DNA of 64,000 bases from positions 1-64,000 of the forward strand of contig NZ_VUMM01000004.1 in assembly GCF_009696175.1 (NCBI RefSeq). The letters are read 5' to 3'. The DNA is from Floccifex porci (GTDB lineage: Bacteria; Bacillota_I; Bacilli_A; Erysipelotrichales; Erysipelotrichaceae). The position numbers were made by a program, and so were the translations under genes. The first letter of the stretch is position 1. Each line of letters starts with the position of its first letter. Below the pieces are notes generated by a model. It was not told where the DNA came from and made no database searches. It saw only the letters and a list, made by a program, of their open reading frames with translations. This document shows, one piece after another, positions 8,927 through 18,901 of the stretch.

Positions 8927-10155
8927 TCCATTTTTGATACTTTATTAAAAATGAAGAAACCAATTAGAAACAATACAGATATAGCCGCTACTCCAATATT
9001 CTGATGACCTGTAATCTGTGTAATGAAACCAATTAAGAAAGTTCCTAAGAAACTGGCTCCTTTTCCACAGACATCAAACAATCCAAAATATTCTCCACTG
9101 GAAGCATCTGGAATGATCTTGGCAAAATAGGAACGAGATAAAGATTGAATTCCTCCCTGGAAACATCCAACCGCAAATGCCAGTAACCAGAATTCCCATT
9201 GTTTATCCAGTTGAATCGCAAATACGGCAATACAGAAATAAGCCAGGATTGCGATTTTGATCAGTTTTTCACTTGATCCTTTTTTAGATAATTTTGCGAA
9301 AATCAGACTGGCAGGAAAGGCAACAATCTGTGTCATTAACAAAGCCAGTAATAAACCGGTTGTATCCAGTCCTAAACTGGTCCCATAAGCAGTGGACATA
9401 TCAATAATGGTATAAACACCATCAATATAGAAAAAGAAAGCCAGTAAGAATAAAAAGATTTTTTTATCTTTTTTTGCATTCTTTAATGAATGATACAAAC
9501 GCCCAAATGTCTGTTTCAGTACATGATCCTGTTTTTCAATATAAGATTTCTGTTTATAAGAAATGGCAATTGGAATGGTAAAAGCAATCCACCATACTGC
9601 ATTTAAGATAAAAGCAATCATCATAGAAGTCGATATACTGAAACCAATTTTTTCTCCAATTAAAACCAATCCTAAGCTGATGATAAAAGGAACACAGCTT
9701 CCAATATATCCAAGTGCATATCCAATAGAAGAAACATTATCCATTCTTTCATCCGTTGTTACATCATTTAACATAGAATCATAGAATACTAAAGATAAGC
9801 TGTAAAAGACTTTGGCACATACAAATAACAACAGGAAGTATTTCCAGTTACCAGGAATCCAGAAAGCGGCCAATCCTAAAGCACCTAATAATGCGGAAAT
9901 AAAGAAATACCGTTTTTTCTTATCTTTATAGTCGGCAAGTGTTCCAAAAATTGGACCTGCAAAAACAACAATGATGGTGGCAATGCTTGTGGCATAGGAC
10001 CAGTAGGTTAAATAATCGCTTTCAGCGATTCCTGCAGCCGATGAGATAGAATTAAAATAAATAGGAATAATGGTTGTACATAATAATATAAATGCAGAAT
10101 TTCCTATATCATACACGATCCATTTCAATTCCAGAGATGTGAGTTTATCTTTCAT
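8923..10155 (-). CDS. MFS transporter, UMF1/Atg22-like family
   Basis: Twelve-helix membrane transporter of 410 residues. The N-terminal ELKWIVYDIGNSAFILL matches the UMF1 (BtlA/Atg22-like) branch of the major facilitator superfamily, with the conserved ADYKDKKKRYFF loop between helices 2 and 3 (about residue 75). Family members are mostly uncharacterised effluxers. The gene is single, preceded by AGAGG, and converges on the EamA gene with a shared terminator. Confidence 0.82.
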   Translation of the reverse strand: MKDKLTSLELKWIVYDIGNSAFILLCTTIIPIYFNSISSAAGIAESDYLTYWSYATSIATIIVVFAGPIFGTLADYKDKKKRYFFISALLGALGLAAFWIPGNWKYFLLLFVCAKVFYSLSLVFYDSMLNDVTTDERMDNVSSIGYALGYIGSCVPFIISLGLVLIGEKIGFSISTSMMIAFILNAVWWIAFTIPIAISYKQKSYIEKQDHVLKQTFGRLYHSLKNAKKDKKIFLFLLAFFFYIDGVYTIIDMSTAYGTSLGLDTTGLLLALLMTQIVAFPASLIFAKLSKKGSSEKLIKIAILAYFCIAVFAIQLDKQWEFWLLAFAVGCFQGGIQSLSRSYFAKIIPDASSGEYFGLFDVCGKGASFLGTFLIGFITQITGHQNIGVAAISVLFLIGFFIFNKVSKME

Positions 10156-10299
10156 ATTAAACCTCTTTTCTTACAGAATAATGATAACATGAAAACAATG
10201 TAAACATGTAAATATTTTGAGAATAAAAGTAAAATATATTCTTAATACTTGATTTTTTTGTAAAAAAGCGTTAAAAAGAATTATCAATAGGAGTTAAAA

Positions 10300-13212
10300 A
10301 TGAAGTATAAAATCGGATTTGATATAGGAAGTACAACGATTAAAGCCGTTGTTTTAGATGAGTACAATCACATTTGTTATAAAAGTTATGAACGACATAT
10401 GGCTCAGGTACGCCAGAAAGCACTGGATAAATTAAGAGAATTAAAGTGTTATACCAAAGAGCCTTTTCAGTTTGCCATTAGTGGGTCGGGAGCTTTGGGT
10501 TTATGTGAACAGGGAAATATTCCTTTTGTTCAGGAAGTATTTGCTTCGGCTCAAGGAGTGCATACTTTCTTTCCAGAAACCGATGTGGCTATTGAATTAG
10601 GTGGAGAAGATGCGAAAATTCTGTTTTTTAAAGGAAGCATTGAACAAAGAATGAATTCTACATGTGCTGGAGGAACAGGGGCCTTTATTGATCAGATGGC
10701 TTCTTTACTGGATATGGATCTATCTCAGATGAATGAAGCTTCTTTGCACTTTCATCGTTTATATCCAATTGCTTCTCGCTGTGGAGTGTTTGCGAAAACA
10801 GACATTCAGCCATTGATCAATCAGGGAGTGGATAAAGCTGATCTTTGCGCCAGTATTTTTCAGGCCGTTGTGGATCAGACCATTACTTCTTTAGCACAGG
10901 GAAGAAAAATTGAAGGAAATCTGTTATTTCTGGGAGGACCGCTTTATTTCTTAGAAGGATTAAGGAATCGATTTAAAGAAACTTTAAAGATGGAAGAGGA
11001 TCAGATTACCTGTCCAGAAACAGCCATTCATTTTGTGGCTTTAGGAGCGGCATTATGTGCTAAAGAATCATTCACGTTTGAACAGCTGGAACAGAAATTA
11101 CTGGATCTTGTGAATCAGCCCATCACTTTAGAAGAATCTTCCCCTTTATTTGAAAGTGAACAGGATTATGAAGATTTTATGAAAAGACATCGTTCTCATG
11201 ATGTTCAACATGCTTCTTTAAAAGAATATAAAGGAAAAGCTTATTTAGGAATTGATTCAGGATCCACTACAACCAAACTGGTTTTATTAAGTGAGGATCA
11301 TAAAATTCTATATGATTCGTATTCATCCAATAAAGGAAATCCGCTGGATGTTGTTTTAAAAGAATTGAAAACAATATATCAAATCAATCCGGACATCTGC
11401 ATTGGGGGAAGCTATGCAACTGGATATGGAGAAGAACTGATGGTCCATGCCTTCCATCTGGATGGTGGAATCGTTGAAACAATGGCTCACTATACAGCGG
11501 CAAAAGCGTTTAATCCAGATGTGGATTATATACTGGATATTGGAGGACAGGACATTAAATGTTTTAAGATCCGAGATGGACATATTGATGACATTGTATT
11601 AAATGAAGCCTGTTCTTCAGGATGTGGTTCCTTTATTGAAACTTTTGCCAAATCACTGGGATATGATGCCAAAGAATTTGCGAAGATTGGATTGCAGGCA
11701 AAACATCCAGTTGATTTAGGAACTCGATGTACCGTATTTATGAATTCGGGAGTCAAGCAGGCACAGAAAAATGGAGCGAGCATGGCAGATATTTCTGCCG
11801 GATTGTGCCGTTCGGTTGTAAAAAACGCATTATATAAAGTCATCCGTGCTAAAAATAAAGAGAATATTGGTAAAAATATAGTGGTTCAGGGTGGAACGTT
11901 TCAGAATGATTCGGTTTTAAGAAGTTTTGAAATGGAACTTCAAAGAGAGGTTATTCGTCCAAGCATTGCTCATTTGATGGGGGCTTATGGAGCAGCTTTA
12001 TATGCACAGGATCTGCATCCGGAAAACAGTTCTCTTTTAACATACGATCAGTGTTGTCAATTTACTCATGAATCTAAATCGATTGCCTGCCAGGGGTGTA
12101 CAAATCATTGTTCTTTGACTGTAAATACTTTCTTTGATGGGACGGTATTAGTTGCAGGAAATAAATGTGACAAAATGATCAAAACAAAGAAAAACAATCT
12201 GAATTTACCCGATCTATATAAAGATAAAATGGAATTGATCCATCAATATATAGATAAATATAAACATGAAAAGAAAATAGGAATGCCTCTTGTATTAAAT
12301 AATTACGATTTGCTGCCTTTTTGGTCTGCCTTTTTTGATGCTTTAGATTATGAAGTAATCTGGTCTAGTCCATCAACGAAAAAAATGTATCATCAGGGAC
12401 AGCAATCTATTCCAAGCGATACAGCCTGTTTTCCAGCAAAAGTGGTCCATGGACACATTGAACAGTTAATTGGCAAAGTGGATACGATTTTCTATCCTTG
12501 TATGACATACAACATAAATGAAAAACAGTCCGACAATCATTATAACTGTCCATTGGTTGCGTATTATCCAGAAGTGATTGCAGGGAACATGGACTTAAAA
12601 AACACAAAAATTATTTATCCGTATTTAAGCTTTGATGATGTGAAAACATTTGTGAATGCACTGATTCTTCATTTTAAAAAAGCAGGTATTTCTTTTACCA
12701 GAAAACAGGTTTTACAGGCATTAGATAAAGGAAAGGAAGAATATTTACATTTTAAGGATCAGCTTGTTCAAAAACATATGCAGGCTGTAGCCTTTGCCAG
12801 AGACAATCACTATCCGATTATTGTATTATGCGGAAGACCGTATCATTTAGATCCGCTGATCAATCATCAGATGAATCAGCTGTTAACACAGTTAGGATTT
12901 GTTGTAGTGAGTGAAGAAAGCGTTCCAAGACTGCAAAGACAGAAAGTCAATGTATTAAACCAGTGGACATACCATGCCCGCTTATATCAGGCAGCGCGTT
13001 ATGTCTGTGAGAACGAAGATATGAATTTAGTACAGCTTGTCAGCTTTGGATGTGGAATTGATGCCATTACAACCGATGAAGTAAGAGATATATTACGTAA
13101 AAAAGATAAATTCTATACACAAATCAAAATTGATGAAATTGATAATTTAGGAGCAGCTCGGATTCGGCTTCGTTCTTTAAAAGAAGCCATTGCACAAAAG
13201 GAGGGAAGATAA
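10300..13212 (+). CDS. 2-hydroxyacyl-CoA dehydratase activase-like protein, N-terminal part
   Basis: Two BadF/BadG-type ATPase domains in tandem (ASKHA fold; about residues 3-260 and 315-585) followed by part of the DUF2229-type region (about 600-970). Each ATPase domain begins with a phosphate loop (IGFDIGSTTIKAV; LGIDSGSTTTKLV) and has the cysteine motifs expected to hold a shared [4Fe-4S] cluster (STCAGGTGAF and SRCGVFAKTD; ACSSGCGSF and GTRCTVFMNS). Activases use ATP to drive electron transfer into 2-hydroxyacyl-CoA dehydratases. The large fused forms common in Firmicutes are unassigned in function. It has a GGAG eight bases upstream and is followed immediately by its partner gene. No dehydratase alpha/beta or CoA-transferase gene is nearby. 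Confidence 0.82.
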   Translation: MKYKIGFDIGSTTIKAVVLDEYNHICYKSYERHMAQVRQKALDKLRELKCYTKEPFQFAISGSGALGLCEQGNIPFVQEVFASAQGVHTFFPETDVAIELGGEDAKILFFKGSIEQRMNSTCAGGTGAFIDQMASLLDMDLSQMNEASLHFHRLYPIASRCGVFAKTDIQPLINQGVDKADLCASIFQAVVDQTITSLAQGRKIEGNLLFLGGPLYFLEGLRNRFKETLKMEEDQITCPETAIHFVALGAALCAKESFTFEQLEQKLLDLVNQPITLEESSPLFESEQDYEDFMKRHRSHDVQHASLKEYKGKAYLGIDSGSTTTKLVLLSEDHKILYDSYSSNKGNPLDVVLKELKTIYQINPDICIGGSYATGYGEELMVHAFHLDGGIVETMAHYTAAKAFNPDVDYILDIGGQDIKCFKIRDGHIDDIVLNEACSSGCGSFIETFAKSLGYDAKEFAKIGLQAKHPVDLGTRCTVFMNSGVKQAQKNGASMADISAGLCRSVVKNALYKVIRAKNKENIGKNIVVQGGTFQNDSVLRSFEMELQREVIRPSIAHLMGAYGAALYAQDLHPENSSLLTYDQCCQFTHESKSIACQGCTNHCSLTVNTFFDGTVLVAGNKCDKMIKTKKNNLNLPDLYKDKMELIHQYIDKYKHEKKIGMPLVLNNYDLLPFWSAFFDALDYEVIWSSPSTKKMYHQGQQSIPSDTACFPAKVVHGHIEQLIGKVDTIFYPCMTYNINEKQSDNHYNCPLVAYYPEVIAGNMDLKNTKIIYPYLSFDDVKTFVNALILHFKKAGISFTRKQVLQALDKGKEEYLHFKDQLVQKHMQAVAFARDNHYPIIVLCGRPYHLDPLINHQMNQLLTQLGFVVVSEESVPRLQRQKVNVLNQWTYHARLYQAARYVCENEDMNLVQLVSFGCGIDAITTDEVRDILRKKDKFYTQIKIDEIDNLGAARIRLRSLKEAIAQKEGR

Positions 13213-14463
13213 ATGGCTTATGCGAAATTCAAAAAAGAAATGCGTGAAGATCATTTAATTTTAGCTCCCAATATGCTTCCTATTCATTTTAAATTATTGA
13301 CACCTATATTAAAGATGAGTGGATACAATGTAAAAATTTTGACCAATGCTTCCGATTCCGTAAGAGAAGAAGGGTTAGCTCATGTTCATAATGATACGTG
13401 TTATCCGGCTTTACTGGTAATCGGTCAGCTGATCGATGCTTTGAAAAGTGGTCAATATGACTTAGATCATGTATGTCTGGCTATGACACAAACTGGTGGA
13501 GGATGTAGAGCCAGCAATTACATTTCTTTATTGCGAAAAGCTTTGGAGATGGAAGGATGGGAAGAAAGGATTCCCTGTCTTTCAATTAATTTTTCAGGAT
13601 TGGAAGAAGACAGTGGACTGGAAATCACTCTTCCTATGATTTTGCATGTCATCTATGGCTTACTTTACGGAGATGCATTGATGTGGCTAAAAAATCAGGT
13701 GAAGCCATATGAATTGCATAAAGGAGATACCGATCAGGCTATAGATGAAATCGTTGATGAATTGATTCATTTATTTGAAAATGGAGGATATCAAAAATCA
13801 AAAGTCATTTATCAGAAAATGATTCGACGTTTAAAACAGGTTGAGCAAGATCGTTCTGTACAAAAAATCCGAGTGGGAATCGTAGGAGAAATTTATATGA
13901 AATATTCTCCTTTAGGAAATAACAATCTGGAAGATTATCTGATTGAAGAAGGTTTTGAACCGGTTCTTTCAGGGGTGATGGACTTTATGCTGTACTGTCT
14001 TGAAAATGGATTGATCGATTATGAATATTATCATATGCACAAGAATACAAGATGGATCTATTCCATTGGGAAAGATGTAATTATGCGTATGCAGAAAACA
14101 TTTCGAAATGCGATTCGAAAAGATGGAACATTTTTAGAACCGGATGATTTTGAAGAAGTCATTCGTAATGGAAAACCATTTATCAATCCAGGTGTAAAAA
14201 TGGGAGAAGGATGGCTTTTAACAAGTGAAGTCGTAACTTTGATCAAATCTGGAGTCAATAATGTGATCAGTGCTCAGCCTTTTGGCTGTTTGCCAAATCA
14301 TATAGTGGCCAAAGGTATGGTTCATAAAATAAAAGAACAATATCCAAATGCCAATGTTGTAGCCATCGATTATGATCCAAGCGCTTCTAAAGTAAATCAG
14401 GAAAATCGAATCCGTCTGATGATGGCCAATGCGAAATTAATGAGTGAAATAAGCGAAAAGTAA
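13213..14463 (+). CDS. 2-hydroxyacyl-CoA dehydratase activase-related protein, C-terminal part
   Basis: Protein of 416 residues corresponding to the C-terminal portion of the large activase-related proteins (dehydratase D-component-like fold). Cysteine-containing segments such as NDTCYPALL, GGGCRASN and QPFGCLPNH, plus the final VVAIDYDPSAS, match that family. The ATG follows the upstream TAA directly, with GGAGGG eight bases before it, so it is a true separate cistron. In many relatives the two are one polypeptide of about 1400 residues; here they are split. Catalytic role unknown. Confidence 0.8.
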   Translation: MAYAKFKKEMREDHLILAPNMLPIHFKLLTPILKMSGYNVKILTNASDSVREEGLAHVHNDTCYPALLVIGQLIDALKSGQYDLDHVCLAMTQTGGGCRASNYISLLRKALEMEGWEERIPCLSINFSGLEEDSGLEITLPMILHVIYGLLYGDALMWLKNQVKPYELHKGDTDQAIDEIVDELIHLFENGGYQKSKVIYQKMIRRLKQVEQDRSVQKIRVGIVGEIYMKYSPLGNNNLEDYLIEEGFEPVLSGVMDFMLYCLENGLIDYEYYHMHKNTRWIYSIGKDVIMRMQKTFRNAIRKDGTFLEPDDFEEVIRNGKPFINPGVKMGEGWLLTSEVVTLIKSGVNNVISAQPFGCLPNHIVAKGMVHKIKEQYPNANVVAIDYDPSASKVNQENRIRLMMANAKLMSEISEK

Positions 14464-14482
14464 TATTTCACTCTTTACTTTT
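14443..14482 (+). terminator. Possible terminator after the activase pair
   Basis: Stem AGTGAAATA (14443-14451) / TATTTCACT (14464-14472) with the stop codon in the loop, followed by a T-rich but interrupted stretch. Confidence 0.45.
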
Positions 14483-14506
14483 ATAAAGGATTATGATAAA
14501 TTTATT

Positions 14507-14548
14507 GAGCAAGTTTGCGCTTGCTCTCTGTTTCTTTTTATAAGAAAC
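14507..14548 (+). promoter_or_regulatory. Structured leader of rpsF
   Basis: Two consecutive hairpins lie upstream of rpsF: GAGCAAG / CTTGCTC (14507-14526) and GTTTCTT / AAGAAAC (14530-14548). Ribosomal S6/S18 leaders bind the S6:S18 complex in several phyla. The position fits such autoregulation, but I could not match the known CCG-containing motif with confidence. Confidence 0.35.
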
Positions 14549-14573
14549 CAAAAGTCCAAAGGGAGGTGTACAC

Positions 14574-14867
14574 ATGAAAAAATATGAAATCATGTACATT
14601 GTTAAAGCATCTTTAGATGAAGCTCAATTTGAAAAAGTTAAAACTCGTTTACATTCAACTATTACAGATAACGGGGGAAGCATTGACTCATTTGATGATT
14701 GGGGAATCAAAGATTTTGCTTATGAAATCAATCACATGAAAAAAGGACACTATGTAGTTATTAATGCAACTGCAAATAACGAAGGAATTTTTGAATTTCA
14801 GCGTTTAGCTCGTATCAATAACGATGTTGTTCGTATTATGGTTGTAAAAACAGAAAGTGAAAAATAA
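14574..14867 (+). CDS. rpsF: 30S ribosomal protein S6
   Basis: S6 of the small ribosomal subunit, 97 residues, full length. It starts KKYEIMYIVKASLDE, contains the WGIKDFAYEINHMKKGHY core (about residues 43-60) and ends NDVVRIMVVKTESEK. A strong AAAGGGAGGTG lies upstream. It heads the conserved rpsF-ssb-rpsR operon. S6 pairs with S18, encoded two genes downstream, on the platform of the 30S subunit. Confidence 0.97.
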   Translation: MKKYEIMYIVKASLDEAQFEKVKTRLHSTITDNGGSIDSFDDWGIKDFAYEINHMKKGHYVVINATANNEGIFEFQRLARINNDVVRIMVVKTESEK

Positions 14868-14869
14868 TT

Positions 14870-15340
14870 ATGATTAACCGTGTCGTACTAGTAGGTCGTT
14901 TGACTCGAGATCCTGAATTAAGAAAAACACCTTCAGGAGCGAGTGTATGTTCTTATACTTTAGCGGTTAGCCGTAATCGTAGTGCTCAACCTGGACAGCC
15001 GGAAGCCGATTTTATCAGCTGTGTTACATGGAATCGTCAGGCCGAAACTATGGCTCAATATTTGCATAAAGGTTCTTTATTAGGTATTGAAGGTCGTATA
15101 CAGACTCGCAGTTATGATAATCAGCAGGGTGTGCGTGTATATGTTACGGAAGTGATTACCGATTCAGTTCAATTTTTGGAACCTAAATCAGCCGGTAATT
15201 CACAGCCTCGCAATATGCAGAACGCAAATCCTTATGGTTCAGCCAGTTCTTATTCACAACCAGATTATGTAGATGATGCATTTGGCTCATTTGATTCGAA
15301 TGATACACTGGATATCGCCAGTGATGATTTACCATTCTAG
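14870..15340 (+). CDS. ssb: Single-stranded DNA-binding protein
   Basis: Homotetrameric SSB of 156 residues. The OB-fold covers about residues 1-105 ([42 protein letters not shown]), followed by a Ser/Asn/Gly-rich linker and the acidic C-terminal tip ending ASDDLPF. That tip recruits replication and repair partners. It lies two bases after rpsF and fifteen before rpsR, the usual Firmicutes arrangement. Confidence 0.97.
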   Translation: MINRVVLVGRLTRDPELRKTPSGASVCSYTLAVSRNRSAQPGQPEADFISCVTWNRQAETMAQYLHKGSLLGIEGRIQTRSYDNQQGVRVYVTEVITDSVQFLEPKSAGNSQPRNMQNANPYGSASSYSQPDYVDDAFGSFDSNDTLDIASDDLPF

Positions 15341-15354
15341 AAAGGATTATAACA

Positions 15355-15585
15355 ATGGCATTTAAAAAACAACGCATGGGGCGTAAAAAAGTTTGTTACT
15401 TTACAAAAAATAAAATTAAAGAAATTGACTACAAAGATGTAGAATTATTAAAACGTTTTATTAATGCAAATGGAAAAATTATTCCTAGACGTGTAACAGG
15501 TACTCGTGCTAAATATCAAAGAATGTTAGCAACAGCTATCAAACGTGCTCGTCAAATGGCATTATTACCATATGTAGTTGACTAA
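15355..15585 (+). CDS. rpsR: 30S ribosomal protein S18
   Basis: S18 of the small ribosomal subunit, 76 residues. The sequence runs from a basic N-terminus through [18 protein letters not shown] to [19 protein letters not shown] and ends PYVVD. It has AAAGGA upstream and is the last gene of the rpsF operon, closed by a strong terminator. Confidence 0.97.
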   Translation: MAFKKQRMGRKKVCYFTKNKIKEIDYKDVELLKRFINANGKIIPRRVTGTRAKYQRMLATAIKRARQMALLPYVVD

Positions 15586-15611
15586 GACTTCACTGAAGTC
15601 TTTTTTTTTTT
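15584..15611 (+). terminator. Intrinsic terminator after rpsR
   Basis: Stem AAGACTTCA / TGAAGTCTT with a very short loop, followed by eleven or more T. Confidence 0.92.
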
Positions 15612-15620
15612 GCCTTTTTG

Positions 15621-15636
15621 TGATATAAAAAAGGAT
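15621..15636 (+). promoter_or_regulatory. Extended -10 promoter, predicted leaderless start of the yybS-like gene
   Basis: TGATATAAA at 15621-15629 reads as an extended -10 (TG-N-TATAAA). The gap to the ATG at 15637 is seven bases, leaving no room for a normal leader. Confidence 0.5.
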
Positions 15637-16515
15637 ATGAATACTAAAGAATTGACTCGTGGTGCAATGATGTGTGCTATATATGGCGCTTTATTGTTTA
15701 TTAATCAGCAGACTGCTTTAAGCATTGAAACCATTGTTCCCTGGATTTTTGTTTTTCCAATTTTAATTTATACAGTAAATTCAAATATCAAGATGAGTGC
15801 CTTAGTTGCGATAGCTATGGGCTTGTTAACTGTATTTTTAGGAGGATTTACAACCTGGTTTTACAGCTGGACATCTATCTTTATGGGATGGATCTATGGA
15901 ATTGGAGTTTCTAAAAAGTGGAGCAATGTATTGAATTTAGCCATAGCTATGATCATAAATATAATAAGTATGGCTCTGATTGTTCTGGTATGGACTCAAT
16001 TATTTGGCATGGATCTGAGTGAAGATTTTGCACTGCTGCATAAATTTATACCTTCTATTGATTTTAGAGTGTTTGCCTGTCTGTTTATTGTTCTTATGGG
16101 AGGACTGCAGGCATTATGCATTCATACAATTGCCTTATTGATTTTTATAAAAATGCACATTGAAACAAGACCAATGAAACCAATATATAAAGTTTCAAGT
16201 CCTCATTGGGTGGCTTATGTTTCAATGTTTATATGGTATATCTATTTTTTTGGACAACATATGGTAGAATTAAATAAAATGATGATTGATATTATTCAGT
16301 TGGCATGGTTTGCGGATTATGCTCTGCTGGTATATTTTGGAATTGTTTATTTACTGGATGCCTGTGTAAGGAATCATAAACAGAAATTGTCTTTTTTTGT
16401 AATATTATTGGGTTTTTTTCCCCCTATTAATATAATATGGGTTATATTAGGTGAATTGGATTGTCTTTTACAATTAAGAGAAACAAAATCAGAGGTAAAA
16501 AATGAAGAAATTTGA
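15637..16515 (+). CDS. YybS family (DUF2232) membrane protein
   Basis: Integral membrane protein of about 292 residues with about eight hydrophobic helices, resembling Bacillus YybS (DUF2232), which sits in the same place upstream of gdpP and rplI. It starts MNTKELTRGAMMCAIYGALL. A TTG 27 bases upstream lies in the tail of the rpsR terminator and is less likely as a start. There is no proper Shine-Dalgarno sequence, in keeping with a predicted leaderless message. It overlaps gdpP by 14 bases. Function unknown. Confidence 0.72.
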   Translation: MNTKELTRGAMMCAIYGALLFINQQTALSIETIVPWIFVFPILIYTVNSNIKMSALVAIAMGLLTVFLGGFTTWFYSWTSIFMGWIYGIGVSKKWSNVLNLAIAMIINIISMALIVLVWTQLFGMDLSEDFALLHKFIPSIDFRVFACLFIVLMGGLQALCIHTIALLIFIKMHIETRPMKPIYKVSSPHWVAYVSMFIWYIYFFGQHMVELNKMMIDIIQLAWFADYALLVYFGIVYLLDACVRNHKQKLSFFVILLGFFPPINIIWVILGELDCLLQLRETKSEVKNEEI

Positions 16516-18469
16516 AAAGTGGGCTAAGATTTTTATTCTGTCAGCCCTGTTTGCAGCAGCAATTATTTTATTTATGCTGTTTAAAAAACAATGGATCGAA
16601 GCAATTATGCTGATTGTAATCGTAATTTTAATGACCATTCCATTTGTGAATTTATGGAGAGATTTAAAAGAACATGGAATGAAAACGGAATTTGATATTT
16701 CCCGTGTTTTAGGAAAAGAAGCAAAAGATGCTTTAAGTTTTGGAAACATTGGAATGATTACTTATGATGTCGATTACGTTGTAACGTGGTGTTCGCCGTT
16801 TTTTGCAGAACGTGGCATGGATCTGGTTAATAAAAAAGTGACATCGTGGATTGAAAACATCCGCACTTTATTTGATGAAGAAGTAGATGTAGTGATTGGG
16901 AAATATAAAGATTCTGTATTTGAAATTACTCGTAAAGAAGACAATCGATTGCTTTATGTAAAAGATATTACCGAATTTTATGAACTGCGTCAGAAGTATA
17001 TCAATCAGGATGTAGTTGTAGGTCTGATGCAGATGGATAATTATCTGGAATATCAGCAATACGAAAATGAAGAAATCATAGCCAATATCAATACGCATTT
17101 AAGAGCTCCTTTAGTATCATGGGCTAAAGAAAATGGGATGTTTATCCGACGTATTCGTTCGGATCGTTTTATTGTAATCTTAAATCAGGAAATTTTAAAG
17201 AAAGTTCGTGCCCAGAATTTCAGCATTCTACAAACGATACGAGATAAATCTATGGCATTGAACACATCAATAACATTGTCTCTGGCTTTTGCCTATGGAA
17301 CCAGTGAATATCCAAAACTGGATGATATGCTAAACGAATTGATTGAGTTGTGTCAAAGTCGAGGAGGAGATCAGGTGGCCATTCGAAGAATGGGTGAACC
17401 GGTTCAGTATATTGGAGGAAATTCGGAAAGTGGATCGGCTCGATCAAAAGTCAGAGCTCGTATTATGTCTCAATCCATACAGCAGGCGATACTGGATTCA
17501 AAAGCGGTATTTATTGCCGGACATTATATGTCGGATTTTGATTGTATGGGAGCTGCTCTCAGTATTTCAAACTGGGCTACAGCTTTAAATAAAAATGCAT
17601 ATATCGTTTTAAAATCCATTCCAAGAGATGCCCAGCTTCAAATGACAATGGATCATTATTCACAGTCTTTAAACGAAAGACATATTTTTATTACTCCAGA
17701 TCAGGCAATGGAGAGAATGAATTATAATGAAGACTTATTAATTTTGGTTGATCATGCCATTCCTTCTATCAGTTCAGCAAGTTCGTTTATTGAAAGCTGT
17801 AAACGAATCATTGTGATCGATCATCATAGAAGAAATGAATTTTTTGCCAAGAATACTATGTTAAGTTATGTAGAAAGTACAGCTAGTTCTTCATGTGAAT
17901 TAATTGTGGAACTGTTACAGGACATTCCCAACCATATTCCTATTTATGAATCGGAAGCGACGATTATGTATTTAGGTATTCTGGTAGATACCAATCGCTT
18001 TAAAATGCATACCGATGCTCGTACATTTGAAGCATGCGGTGCACTGCGTGCCTGGGGAGCCAATGGTCAGGTTGCAGAAAAAGCTCTAAAAGAAGATTAT
18101 TCTCATTTTATGCTGAAACAACAAATGATCTTACAGGCAAAACCGTATTTGAATCAGTTTATGATTACTTGCGGGGATACACGTATTATCGACCGTACGA
18201 TTATGGCTCAGGTATCGGATGCACTTGTTCTGATCAAAGGAATCAAAGCTTCTTTTACAATTGCCTATACTTCAAAAGAACCAAATACAGTAAGTGTCAG
18301 TGCAAGAGGAGATGGAAGTACTAACGTTCAGAAGATCATGGAAAAAATGAATGGTGGAGGTCATTTCAGTGCGGCTGCTCTGGAAAGAAAGAACTGCACC
18401 GTTTCACAGATAAAAGAAGAATTATGTGATGTAATCAGGGAGGTATATGATGAAAGTAATATTGCTTAA
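16502..18469 (+). CDS. gdpP: Cyclic-di-AMP phosphodiesterase GdpP
   Basis: Membrane-anchored enzyme of 655 residues that hydrolyses cyclic di-AMP to pApA. Order: two N-terminal membrane helices (about residues 10-55), a PAS-like domain (about 80-160), a degenerate GGDEF domain (about 170-295), then the DHH domain with DFDCMGAAL (about residue 344), VDHA and IDHHRR (about 441), and DHHA1 ending with the GGGHFSAAA motif (about 619). Length and order match the family. It precedes rplI, which starts inside its last codons, as in other Firmicutes. Confidence 0.95.
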   Translation: MKKFEKWAKIFILSALFAAAIILFMLFKKQWIEAIMLIVIVILMTIPFVNLWRDLKEHGMKTEFDISRVLGKEAKDALSFGNIGMITYDVDYVVTWCSPFFAERGMDLVNKKVTSWIENIRTLFDEEVDVVIGKYKDSVFEITRKEDNRLLYVKDITEFYELRQKYINQDVVVGLMQMDNYLEYQQYENEEIIANINTHLRAPLVSWAKENGMFIRRIRSDRFIVILNQEILKKVRAQNFSILQTIRDKSMALNTSITLSLAFAYGTSEYPKLDDMLNELIELCQSRGGDQVAIRRMGEPVQYIGGNSESGSARSKVRARIMSQSIQQAILDSKAVFIAGHYMSDFDCMGAALSISNWATALNKNAYIVLKSIPRDAQLQMTMDHYSQSLNERHIFITPDQAMERMNYNEDLLILVDHAIPSISSASSFIESCKRIIVIDHHRRNEFFAKNTMLSYVESTASSSCELIVELLQDIPNHIPIYESEATIMYLGILVDTNRFKMHTDARTFEACGALRAWGANGQVAEKALKEDYSHFMLKQQMILQAKPYLNQFMITCGDTRIIDRTIMAQVSDALVLIKGIKASFTIAYTSKEPNTVSVSARGDGSTNVQKIMEKMNGGGHFSAAALERKNCTVSQIKEELCDVIREVYDESNIA

Positions 18470-18899
18470 AGATGTAAAAAAATTAGGAAATAAAGATCAG
18501 GTATTAGAAGTGAGCGATGGATATGCACGCAATTATCTGATTAAAAATAGATTGGCAGTTGCCTATACAAAAGGTTCAGAAAAAGTGCTTGAAAAACAGA
18601 TGGAAGTAAAAGCACAGGAAGAAGAAAAATTAAAAGAAGAAGCGATTCAGTTATCGAAACAGCTGGAGTCCATCAAACTGGAGTTCAGCTTAAATACGGG
18701 GAAGGAAGGACAGGTATTTGGTTCCATTTCTTCTAAACAGATTGTTGAAAGTTTATCAAAAAAAGGAATTAAAGTGGATAAAAGAAAAATTAAAATGGAA
18801 GAATCCATTTGTTCATTGGGAACTACAAAAGTGAAAGTGGATCTGTATCATGGACTGGTATGGGGAGAAATCAAAGTTCACGTATCAAGTAAGGGGTAA
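18450..18899 (+). CDS. rplI: 50S ribosomal protein L9
   Basis: L9 of the large subunit, 149 residues. N-terminal domain MKVILLKDVKKLGNKDQVLEV, a long connecting helix (about residues 42-75) and a C-terminal RNA-binding domain with FGSISSKQI. Two consecutive ATG codons occur (18447, 18450). The second is six bases from GGGAGG and begins the conserved sequence, so it is chosen. The start overlaps the end of gdpP. Confidence 0.96.
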   Translation: MKVILLKDVKKLGNKDQVLEVSDGYARNYLIKNRLAVAYTKGSEKVLEKQMEVKAQEEEKLKEEAIQLSKQLESIKLEFSLNTGKEGQVFGSISSKQIVESLSKKGIKVDKRKIKMEESICSLGTTKVKVDLYHGLVWGEIKVHVSSKG

Positions 18900-18901
18900 T
18901 T

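Noticed and set aside
11526-11843. Open frame antisense to the activase gene
   Set aside because: Fully inside a strongly supported gene, with composition that mirrors it.
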